Positions 1 through 12,000 of a stretch of 64,000 bases of DNA are shown here, piece after piece (positions within the stretch are counted from its first letter, which is position 1; each line of letters starts with the position of its first letter). This DNA is from Ornithoclostridium sp949298505. GTDB taxonomy: Bacteria > Bacillota > Clostridia > Christensenellales > UBA3700. The notes beneath the pieces are model-generated. The model ran no database searches and had not been told where the DNA came from. It saw only the letters and a list, made by a program, of their open reading frames with translations. The stretch covers positions 1-64,000 of the forward strand of contig CASFWW010000020.1 of the NCBI GenBank assembly GCA_949298505.1. Direction: 5' to 3'. The translations under genes and the position numbers were made by a program.

Positions 1-3000
1 GCAGAACTTACGTAAGTGGAATTGACAAGCGTGTTGTAATTCTTTCCCGCGATCGTCTTGCCGCTTATAGAGAAGGTGACCGTCTTGCCGCTTGCCGCGT
101 TCTTATTGTTGAACGTAGCCGCCGGGTAAATATCCACAGTGTTTCCTTTGCCGTCCTTGATTATGACTTCCGTTCCTTCCTCGCGGTAATCAATATAATT
201 TCTGTTATTATAGATCATAGTCGCGCTGACAAGGCTGACTTTCACCGGCGTGATATTTCCCTTCGCAACGGTCGTGGACGATACGAAGTAGTTGTTCGTG
301 CCCGCGTTCGAGCCGTCCACCACGTCAATGACGGTGTAAGCGGTATTGTTGAGCCTGAGCGTAGAAGTGTTCGTGAACGTGACTCTGATGCCGGAGCCGG
401 CGTCAAGCGAATCGTATTCAAGCCCGAACACGTCGTTCGTGCCGCTGACGGGACCGTAATTGTTTTCGTATGCAAACGAAGTAACGGACGGATCCGCACC
501 GTAATCGTTGTCGAATTCCTTTGTAGCCTCAGAGAGCTTTATCTCTTTGGGGAACACGAAATAGCTGATCTCGTTCCCGTTTCCGTCCACAAAAGACACC
601 GTCATGTTATCAAGCGTATAGTTGCCCAGCGGACATTTGAAATTGGATATCGCGAAATAGATGTCGTATTCGCCAGCGTCCTTTGCCGCGACCTTTGTCG
701 AAGAACTCTTGTTCGTCGTGTACATCGCGCCGACGGTCAGCGTATACTCGCTGGGCTGGACCTCGTAGCCGCCCTGGGCGATGATCCTCAGATTTTTCTC
801 GTTGAACGTGAACGGTATAGTGCCGGAATTGTCAAAAGTCTTGCCGAGGTAACCGGCTTCTATCACGTAAGTAACGTTGGCTTCAAGTATCTCGTACGGA
901 GTTATCGAAAGCTGTCCGAGGTACATTATATCCGTTTCGGCATTGTTCTCGTAAAGCGCGAAATTCCCGCTGTCAAGTATATTCAGATACACGCCGTAAG
1001 TGCCGTAGTTCTTTACGCTCGATTCGTATGTTCCGCCTCCGTTTGCCAGGAAGGTTATCGAGAATCTTATGTCCTCGCCGTTCTTGTATCCTGCCATGAT
1101 CAGTTCCGCTTTGTCAGAACTCAGCGAAAGTCCCTTGGAAAGGATGGTCGAACCGCTCTGGAACGCCGCCGTATCGTAGGTCGTCCTCGCGTCGTATTCT
1201 ATCGGCGGAGTTACGCCGCCTTCGACGAATTCCTTCCCGTACATGTCAAGATCCACGTCTGAAAGCGAGATCTGCTTTTTGCGTATCTCTCCGGGATAGC
1301 TGCTGAAAGTCTTATAGAACGAAGTGGCGTTGTCTTCAAGCGTCAGATTGCCCGTCTTGACAGAAGTGACGGGAGCGTAATCAGACGTTTCGTCGCTTCC
1401 TTCGAACAGAGAGACGGTTGCCGTCTTTATCTCAAGCGCTCCGCCGTTCATTACTGCGTAGCGGAAGGTGAACGCGGTATAATTCGCTACGAATATATAG
1501 CCGCTGCCGGCATCCTCGTCGGTATACGAACCGGTGTCCAGGCTGACGTTGTCGCCGCCGATCATGCCTGAGAACGTAGTCACAGAATCGTTGTAATCCC
1601 TCGTGCCGTCATAAGTCTTTGAAACGTTTACGCCGCTTTGCGTAACGCCCTTGGGAAGCACGACGGTGTAAATGTCGATGTGGTCGAAGTCAGCGAACAT
1701 TATCGTGCGGTTGGTCGTGTTGACCTTGGAGTTCTCGCCGCCTTCCGAGCTGAAGCTTATCCTTATGCGGTACGCGCCCGCCTTATCCGTCGAAGACTTA
1801 GGCAGCTTTGCTGAATTCAGAGTGCCGTCCGCATTGTCGCGGTAATACGACGGCGACATTACGCTTGCCGAAACGGTTCCGAGACCCAGTTCAGGCATAT
1901 TTATCGGATTGCCGTCCTCGTCCGCATAATAAAGCATCGGGTCGTCTATCGTCGTGCCGTCGTATATCTTGGCGACGCTGTCGTAGAATACGCCCTCTTC
2001 TTCATTATAATAATAGCGGCTGTCGTCCATCGCTATCTTGACCGCTAAGCCCATGACGTAAGTGAACGTATAGTCCGCGCCGTTGTTGTCGCGGTCGAAT
2101 ATTCTGGTAAAGTTGTTGTTGGCTTTCGCCTGTTCCAGCGAAGTCACGTTGTTGTAATAAGACGTATAGCTGACCACAGGCAACGGATCGTCGGGATATA
2201 CCCAGTTCTCCCTTATTTCCCACACGAACTGAGCGCCGAGGCTGTCGGACGCAAGCGTGATGTTGACCGCGACGTCGGACGTTATGCTCTTCGTCTGGAA
2301 GGTCAGGTACGCAGTCGTTTCGGGGTCGTTCATATCCAGCTCAACGCCGTCGTTGCTGCCGAAACCTACCTCATAGATATATACGTTGTTGGGTTTGAAC
2401 AGATTGTTCCAGTCAGCCGTTCCGTTTACGGTCATCATCGCCGCCGCGCGCGCGCCGACAAAGTCGAGATCTTTATTTCCTCCGCTGTCCATGGTCGACG
2501 TTATCCTCGGGAAATACTGGTTAGCGACGTAGAACGTCGTGCCGGAAGCCACGTAAAGCGAGAAGTTGGTCGCGCCTGAAACAGCAGAAGCGTCTACGGC
2601 TGTCTGATAATTCGCGTAATTTTCAAACGTGAATGCCGGGACCGTCGTTCCGTCTATCACTTTGTCTTCAAGGTTGACGGTCACGCTTCCGTCCGCGTTC
2701 CTGTAAGCCACCTCTGTAAGGCTTGCAGATCCGCCCGGCTTCTGAGCTATCGCGTATATCGCGCTGTATCCGAAAGAATTGTTTTCGAGCAACTGAACCG
2801 CCCTGGAAACGACATAGTTGTATTTGTCGAGGAAGTCCGCGCTCGCCTGTCTCGCCGCCGCGTTGTCGCCGTAATACCAGTTGTCCTGATGGAAGGTCTT
2901 GTACTGATCGATACCGTACATGAAGTAAATGTTGTTGAGCGTATTCTGCTCCGCAACGCCTGCCAGCTGAGCGCCTATATAGTAGTTTACTCTGCTTGTA

Positions 3001-6000
3001 CCGCTGTAGAATATGTTGTTGTTTCCCGTGCTGAGGAAGTAAGCCGCGCCGTTCCAGTTGCAGATAACGCCGTCGACCATACCGAACTCGTCGGGATTGT
3101 TGCTTATAGTATAGGTGGGATGGTCGGAGTTAAGTCCGACGATTGCACCTGCACTGGTAACTTTGTCGCCGTCACTGAAACCGTCCGACTTACCGCCCAT
3201 ATCGAGTTCGCCCCATGCAGTCATCGTACCCGTGCCGTTTATCGTTACGTTATAAACAGTGCTGTCGCTGGTCAGCCATCCTACCACTCCGCCCGCATAA
3301 GCGTAAACACTGTCTTGTCTCGGAGACCATGAGAACGAAGAAACCTGTGACTCTGCCCTTATCTCGCTGCCGTCGCTGAGATTGACCGTACAGTTGGATA
3401 TATAAGAAGGCGCGGACGAAGTACCGTACATAAGTCCCGCAAAGCCGCCGTTGACGGACATCGTGTTGACTTTGTAAGAGAGTTCGTTTATATAGCCTTT
3501 CTGCAACTGCGGTCCGCTCGCCGATTTACGGAAACCGTTTACTTTAACGTTGTTCCCGAGAGTGAGCGTGCAGTTGTCGATCGTACCTGCGTTGACTGCG
3601 GTAACGATACCTACGTAAAGAGAGGTGCCGTATTCTCTCCAGCTGTCCTGATTTATGACGTCGTGCCATTTAGCGTAATCGATATTGTCTATCGTTACGG
3701 AATTGGGTAACGAGAAATCTATGTTCTGTATGGTACCCAGGTTTCTTCCGAGGAAAAGTCCGCCCGCTCTGATACCTATCGAATACAGGGTATCCATCTG
3801 ATTGAGGTCGACGGACGACAAAGTGTTCATTCCTCCTATGTAGTCCCAGTAATATTCGTTGGCGAGAAGAGCGCCCGCGGGAGTGTTGCCCTTATCGTCG
3901 ATTACCGCGCTGTGAACGTCTCCGCTGGTGGTTATCGTAACGGTCATGCCGTTGCCTTCGAGTATCTTATCCGATCTCATCGTAACGGCGGTGGCATATT
4001 TATGACCTGCCCTGTTGCCGCTTCCCTCCGTCGCATAGTCCACGCTCAGATCGTTGGCGATTATGCCTATGTTTGCGTTTGCATAGCTTGAATAGCTTCC
4101 GTCAGTGGAAGCCAGACCCTTCACCGTATCAGCGCCCGCCGACATAAACGTCATCAGCTGCTGAGCGTTGTAAATATAAACTTCGTTATACGTCACGCGT
4201 ATCATATAGATACCGTTCGGGAACTGCGCCGCAGAATTCGCGATACCCGCAAGCGCCGTCGCGACGTTTACCGTCACAATCGCACTTGACGCTGCCCCGA
4301 GATTGCCGACGGAACCGATCGTCTTTATCCTGGACGCGACGTCCGCTCCGCTTTCGTCGTAATAAGCGAGGCTGATGCTCATATCCTTCCAAGAAAGCGT
4401 TCCGCTGATGCTGACGTTAAGATTGCCCGACGACGTCCACGTCGTGACCATATCCGCGGTGTTAAGCCTTGAATTGTAAAGGTTGTTGGTCAGCCACAGC
4501 CTCATACCCACGCCGCGCAGATCCGGGCTGGTCGAATCTATCGTCACGGGCGCGTATCCGAGGATAGCGACCGCGCTGTTAGAGCCGAATGTCTCGGTAT
4601 AATCAGCATAATTCGTTCTTGTGGTCCAGTTGCTGTCTCCCTCGTAATCCACCTGCCATACAAGGTTCTTTATATAATCGGTATTCACATTTAAAGCCGA
4701 ATCTATGACGTTGCCGTCCGCGTCGACGGTCGCGGAAATGCCGTTGAGAATTCTTGCCGCAACAAGTCCGACGCTCGTGTTCGCCTTTGCCCTGACATAA
4801 CCCTGGAAGTCTATGTAAACGCTGTCCAGCTTAGCCGGGATTATCGCGCCGTACGCGTTGACCACCTGCTGAGCCTTGGTCTTTTCCTCTCCGTCCGCCA
4901 TAGCCGCGACGCTGTCCGCGTTGACCCCGTTGCCGTAGTTCGCGCCCATAGCGACGACGCCCGCCGTATAAAGGTTTGTCGACGACGTGGTGACTGTGCC
5001 GTTTTCATCAAGACCGTTGAACATGTACCCGATGCCGATGACTTTGACGCGCTCTATCGAAGCGATCGAAGTCTCGCTGAAGGAATTTATCACACCGGCA
5101 AGGTTTGCAAGCGCAGCAACGCCGTTTGCGTTGGTGCCGGATATCTTCATCGAAGATCTGTATTGCGATTCGAATTTCACGTCGGACAGAGTGCCTCTGA
5201 GATCCCCGACCACACCGCCGACTGCCGCAGTATTATGGCTTGCGGTCACCGAAATGAAGCTTTCCGAAGTCAGATTCACACTGAAATTCCTGATCGTGCC
5301 TTCGATAGCGATGCCGACCACGCCGCCTGCCGCGACAAGGTTGACCGAGCCGCTCATCGTAATGCCGCCCGCTTTGTCGCTCGTGCCGAACGTGATGTCC
5401 CCGATCTCGTCTATAAGCGCGCCCGCGCCCGACTGAGCGCCGACCATTCCGCCGAATATCGAATTGTATTTATTCTTTCCGGTATCGCAGTTGAGCACGA
5501 TCGTCCTGTCGAAGCTGTAACCGCCGAGCTGAGAGATCTCTCCTTCGTTCACGCCCACCAGCATGCCGTAGATGAATCCGGTCAGAGCGGAAACGTCCAG
5601 ATCTATGCCCACGTTGGGCGCATTGGCGATCACGTCGCTCGCATTTCTGTATATGTCGTTGCCGTTGCCGGATCCCGTTATCGAAACGTTTGCGTTTGTG
5701 AAAGTGCCGTAGTTGATCGCGATAAATTCGCTGATGACAAGATATGTCTGCTTTACGCCGTCGAGGTCGCCGCCGAACGTGTATTCGGCGATATTATTCT
5801 CAAAAGACGACGTAACGGAGATCTTGTTGCCGTTGGTCTGCCCGCCGTTGAACGTCTTGCCCTTGCCGAGGATAAGCGGTTGAGTGGGCACCGCGGAGAT
5901 CGTCACCGTCTGATTGCTGCCCTGGATCTGCATGTCGGTAGCGCCCGACCAGACCTGGTACACGCGGTATACCGAATCGCCTATCGAACGCGATATTTCT

Positions 6001-9000
6001 CCGTCCACGGTGGAATAAGAGTAATAATCGTAGCTTCCGCTTCCTTTGACCGTGCCGAACGGCTTGGTGCTGAGGAAGCTGAGTACCATATACTGAGTAA
6101 ATTCGGAATACGCGCTTCCGGTAAGCGCGTAAACGCTTGATTCGAACGAGAACGTCAGGTATCCTATGCCGCCGAACCCTGCGTTGGACACGGTAACGGT
6201 CTGTTGCTGTCCGCCGCCCTGACCTACGCCGCCGCTGCCCGTGCCGCCGCTGCCGGTAACTTCTCCGCTGAAACCGGGAGTCGTCACGAACATCTCTCCC
6301 GAAGGTTTGTATACGGTCAGCGTGAGCGTGTGCGAAGTCTTGTCAACCGACGCGTCCATCGTCAGGTAGTTTATCGGATTGTCGTCCGAATCCACGAAGG
6401 TGAACCCATAGCTGTTCGTCGCGAAATCCGCTTTGTTTCCCGAAACGCCTTCAGACAGCCAGTCAGACGGAGCCATGCCGAACACGCTTATGTATGTCGG
6501 ATAGACCGCGTTTCCGCCGTGGAACGCAGGCAGAACTTCGGCGTCGTCGCCCTCGACGCTACTGAGCTTGTCGGGGATGAACCAGTAAACGTCGTCGACT
6601 GCGCCTTCAGGTATGTCGCCGTATACCGCCGCGATTGCGCCGGTCACGTAGCCGTATCTCGTCTTTGCCTGAGTGTATCCCGTCATCGTGACCATGCCGC
6701 CGCTGAGCGCAAACACGCTTTCTTTAAGGGTCGCTTCAGAGTTGTTCGCAAAATCGACAAATCCTATCTTAGAAGCGCCGTCAGCGTTCATCAGACCGAC
6801 GATGCCGCCGACGAATACGCTCTTTGAATCAGTATTCATAATGTTCGCGGAGATCGCGTAGAAGCCGCCCCAGCCGGTCGCCTTGACGCCGGAAAGCGCG
6901 CCGCCGTCGTTCATGCCGACCACGCCGCCTGCGGCAACGTTTCCGTCTCCCGCATTCATGCCGTAATTGACGTTGGCGACAACGTTGATGCCCGTCGCCG
7001 TACCCGCATTGTAACCCAACGCGCCGCCCCAGATCGCCAGGTCGTTCGCGCCGAGGTTGATCGTTCTCTGTCCGGGAGTCGTGCTAAGTCTGGACAGATA
7101 ATCGCTCTGAGCGATCGCGGTGCCGACCGTAACGGTCACGTTGCTGAGCGTGCCGTTGTTGGAACCGACCGCGCCGCCGTAATATATCTTATCCGCATTG
7201 AACGTACATGCGCCCGACAGCGTCGCCGTCGCGGAAGAAATCTTTGCCGTATTCACGCCCGCGACAGCACCGAACGAGATCTTGTCGCCGTACGACGCGA
7301 CAACGCCGCTCATGCTCACCGTCGCGCCGCTGACGACGCCGTTGTTCACACCCGTAATGCCGCCGATAACGCTTGCGCCCGCATTTACGCTCTGAGCAAA
7401 GCTTGCGCCGACGTCTGTCAGCGTTCCTTCGTTCACGCCGGCAAGCAAGCCGAACGCGTAACCGCTCGGGGAGAGATTTGCGGACGAAGAAACTGTCAGA
7501 TCTGAAATTTCCACTTTGTTCACAGCAAAGAAGCCGCCTGCGACCGTTTCGCCGTCGTATTCTGCCGTCGGAAGAACTCCGGATACGTTTATGACGTTAC
7601 CTGCCGAACCTACGAGTTTCTTGCCCTTGGACGAAGTTTCTCCGCGTTGCGAAGCCGTGCTTCCGTCAAGAGTGAACGTCGCGCCGGACATGAGATTCGC
7701 CCTTATCGCGCCGGCGTATGAATCGTAGCCGGAGGAACTCTCTCCTCTCATGAAGTCTATAAGTTGCTGATTTTGACCGTTCGCAACGTCGACCCAGTAT
7801 TCGATCCTGACGTCGAGAGTGGGCACGTAAGACGTCCCCGCGGCGTAAGTTCCGTTGACCGACGTCGTATAAATATTTCCGCTCAGCGCAGGCGAACCGC
7901 CGTAACTGTCGTCAGTCGTGAGAGCGCCGTCTCCGGAATAGTAATAATAAGTCGCGTATGCGCCTATCGACGAAAGCCCGGTTATCTGAGACTTGTCGAA
8001 CGTGAAAGACCTGGACGTGCCGTTCACGGTTATATTACGCCTAGTCAGGTACTCCGCGCCGCCGTCGTTGCTGTGATCGCTGACCTTGAACAGTATGCCG
8101 TCGAGAGCCGTCGCCGTACCCGATCCGTACATTGAAAGCGTGTTGGTCGCCGTCGTTCTCCAGGGCAGTTTGTAGTCGCTTATGTTGTCGGGATAATGCG
8201 CCGCAATGCCGGAAAGCGAGCCGCCTTCGACCGCTCCGTCAGAGAGGATACCGGTTATCAGTCCGGTATATCCGCTCAACGCGCTCAGCGTCATTCCGTA
8301 TGCCGCGTTTGCTATGTTGGTCAGAGCCGTTTTGCTTGCCTTCACGCCCGCAACGCTGTCTCCCGCGCTCACGTTCGCAAGTCCGATAACGCCGCCGACC
8401 ACTGCGTTTCCGCCGACGGACAGAGAACCTCCGTTGCCCGTGACCTGCACGTCGGAAAGCAACGTCGAATCCTGCAAACCTATAACGCCGCCCAGAGCGG
8501 TACGCGTGCCGCTGCCGTTGTCTGCGTACAGGGAACCGCCGTCATAGCTCACCCTGACGCCGTTCGCCACTCCTCTGTTCACGCCGACCGCGCCGCCGAC
8601 GTAACTGTATGCGCTGTTGCCGCTGAGAGACACGGACTTGCCGTTGTAAGAAACCGTACCGGCAACCGTGCCGAGGTTCACGCCGACGATACCGCCGAAC
8701 GCGTATGACGCACCTATGTTTGTCGAAAGCGATCCGCCGAACGCGACGTTTACGTTTGTGACAGAAGTGCGGTTTACCGAAGCGAGAACGCCCACCGCGA
8801 CGAGAGTTTCTCCGTCTCTGTCATAATTCACGCCGCCTGCGGCGCTCGGATTGAAAGTCACGGTGCGCCCGCCGCCGTCGAGACCTCTCGTCTTTACGAA
8901 GTCAGCGACTATCGTAACGCCGAGCGTCATATCCGAAGTGAGCGTCGCGCCGTTTGCGCCGGCGGCGAGTATCTTGTGCGTTCCCACGCCGGTTGCCGAC

Positions 9001-12000
9001 GAAGCGTCGCCGGTGATAAACGCCTCAAGCGAAGTCTTCGACATAGAAGAGTCTGCGTCGCTTGCCGACTGAGACAAGTTCACGTCGTAATCGTAATAGA
9101 GCTTTATCGCCGGTGCGTAGTTGCCGTCGTTGGCGACGAAAACGCTGTCCGTAGTCGCGACACGTGCGGGTATGAACGCCGACTGCGTGGTCGCCGAAAG
9201 ATTGGCGCCGAACGATATGAGCGCGGCAGCCGAAGCCGACATATTCTCTGTCTGCACGCTTATAGAGCTGACCGACCTTACCGCGGAAGAACCGTTGTAT
9301 ACGCCCGTCGTGAACAACGCCGTTACGCCGCTGTCTCCCTTTGCTATATTGTAATCCGTATAGATCTTCGAAATATAAGAAGACGAAGCGTCGTCGATAT
9401 ACGCATAATATCCGACGACGAGATCTGTAGCGATATAGCCCGACTGAGCCGCAACGCCCGTCGTCTTGCCGAGAAGAGACATCCTGCCCGTCTCAGACGT
9501 GAACCAACCGATCGCGGAATTTGTCTGAGGCATCATTACTACCATTTCGCGGATCGCCTGACCTCCGTTGTTTGCGAGCGAGGGATCCGCCGCTGCTCTG
9601 CCCGCAAGCATACCCACGTTGCTTTCAGCAGTGCTCAGGATCTGTTTTCCTACGAAAGTCCAGTCCTCGAACGGGCTGGAAGAAGCGCCCGAAGGAGCGG
9701 ACACGGTGACCGTACCCGACGTCCAGCTGCCGTAATTGCTGCCCGCGCCGAGAATGCCGCCCACGAAGCTTTCTCCTCCCGAAGCGGTCGCCCTGACCGA
9801 AGCCGAAGCCACGCCGTCGACTATTACGTTTTTAAGCGTGCCGCCGTCGTTCATACCGACCGCGCCGCCTGCCGCCGCGAACGCAGAAGCGGTAGCGGAA
9901 AGGTTTCTCCAGACGATAGTGTGCAGCGTGTCTATCGTGCCCGCGTTGACGCCGACCGCAAGACCGACCGCGCCGAAAGAAGAATTTGTCCAGATATTTG
10001 TCGGAGAGCCGTCACCCACCGTCGCGCCGTTGTTGACGTTGACGTTCTGCAGCGTGCCGTAGTTGATGCCTGCCACTCTGCCGTATGCAAACGAGTTTGT
10101 TGAAATTATCGAGCCGGTATCCGTCCTCGAAGAAGTGCCGTAATATACGTTGAGATTCTTAATCGTGCCGTAGTTGACAGAAATCAGATCGCTCAATCCG
10201 ACGACGTTCTGACCGCCGACCGAGACCTGCACGGAACTGCCGCTGACGTTGGTCGCCGTATCGTTAAGAATCAACGTCTGACCGTTGCCGTCAAGCGTCT
10301 TCCAGTTCTTCATCACCTTGTCGCCGGTAAGCGAAGGCGACGAAAGCGTGTTTTCCCTTGTAAGCTTCACTGCGTTCGCGTACGCGTATGCAAAGCTGGA
10401 ATCCGACCCTCCTCCCGCGAAAGCGTTAAGAGCGTTGGTATCGGTAAAGTTTTCAAATAATATGCTGTAATTGTATTCGATAGACGAACTCGTAGCAGAA
10501 GAAGATATTACCGCAAGTCCGCCGTACGTCACGTTTGAAGAATCGTAAATCGCTTTCCCGTTTGAACAAGAAGCGTTGCCGTTCACGTAACTCTGCGTGC
10601 CGTAAATATAGTATGTAGAACCGTTTATTCCGCTGATGTTGGTAAAATCTATGTTTTGTCTGAGACCCGAGATCCAGCTGCCGTCCGTCTGCTGTTCAGC
10701 GTCCCAGACATAGCTGACGGTCGCGCCGACAGAGGTAAGGTCGGTACCGTTCGAGTCAAGCCTCTGCCCTTCAAAGCGCGTGGATATCGATGTTATCTCG
10801 TTTATGTAATCGTTTGTGTTGTTGGTGCCGTAGCCGAACTTCGGAATATCCGCAGACGTTATAGGCTGAGACGAATTCAGTTCCTTTGCATTCCAGGTCC
10901 TGAAATTTACGTTTTGAGCGCTTGCGAGATCTCCGCCGTAAGAAGCAACGAAGTTTACGTTTGAGTTTGTTGTTCCTTGACCGCAAACTATACCTGCATA
11001 ATTGCCTGCTTCAGGGAATTGCGCGCTGTTCAAAACACCATAGCTGCCCCTGCTGAGGTCAGTCATGTCGTGAGCTTCGGCTTTTATGTAAAGATAATCC
11101 GTTTCGAGAGTTATATTTGTTACCGTAGAAGGCGCAAACGTCCAGTTCTGCCCGTTAAGCTCCAGCACAATCGGAGAAGAAGTGATATTCGTTATGCCTG
11201 TGATAACCCCGGTATAGCTCTTGGAAGAGTGTCTCGGCGTATTACACAATACGGTGTAATTCTCGTAAGTTTCACGATATTCGGCATAAAGATTTACGCC
11301 GCTTACTATACCGCCGTTATTGATCGCGGCAACTCCTCCTGCCACACCGCTGGTAATACTGTTGCTGGGTACTTCTATATAATTGTCCCACGCCCAGCGT
11401 CCTCTTATTGCGATTTCGCTTCTGAACAATCCCAGCACGTCGTTGACAACTACTTTACATCCGTATATGCTGCCTGTCTGAGAAGAATCAGAAGGATTTA
11501 CTCCGTTGTATCCCGCAATACCTCCGACCGCAGAAAATTCCTGATAACTTATATCTCCTCTGTCTGAAGCATTGCTTCCGTTGACATAGTATTGGCTGGG
11601 GATAAAACCGTACTTAATCTCGTTCTCCATCGTACAGTTGTAGATAACGCCGAAGTTTATTCCTGCTATACCGCCCATCATTACGTTTCCGTTCCAGGGC
11701 GATATATAAATTGCCTGAATGTCGTCGCTTCCGCCGTCAACTCTGGTTACAACGGTATTCAGATTTTTTATCGTGCCGTAGTTGACAGAAATTACATTGC
11801 TGAGACCGTAAGCATCCACACCGCTGTATATCTGAACGTCGTAATTACCTTCTCCACCTGCAGTATCTATTCCCCACCAGGACAGATAACTGTCTCTGCT
11901 TCCGATAGCACTGTTAATTTTCCGCAGGTTGTATGCGTTTAAGTTGCTGTGTTCAGATGTTATCGTGTATCCGTTTCCGTCTAAAGTCGCATTTGCAGGC

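Noticed and set aside
1808..11942. Many plus-strand open frames up to 375 codons opposite the giant gene
   Set aside because: They are Arg/Ala/Val-rich shadows of the GC-rich third positions of the minus-strand gene, overlap one another and lack ribosome binding sites.
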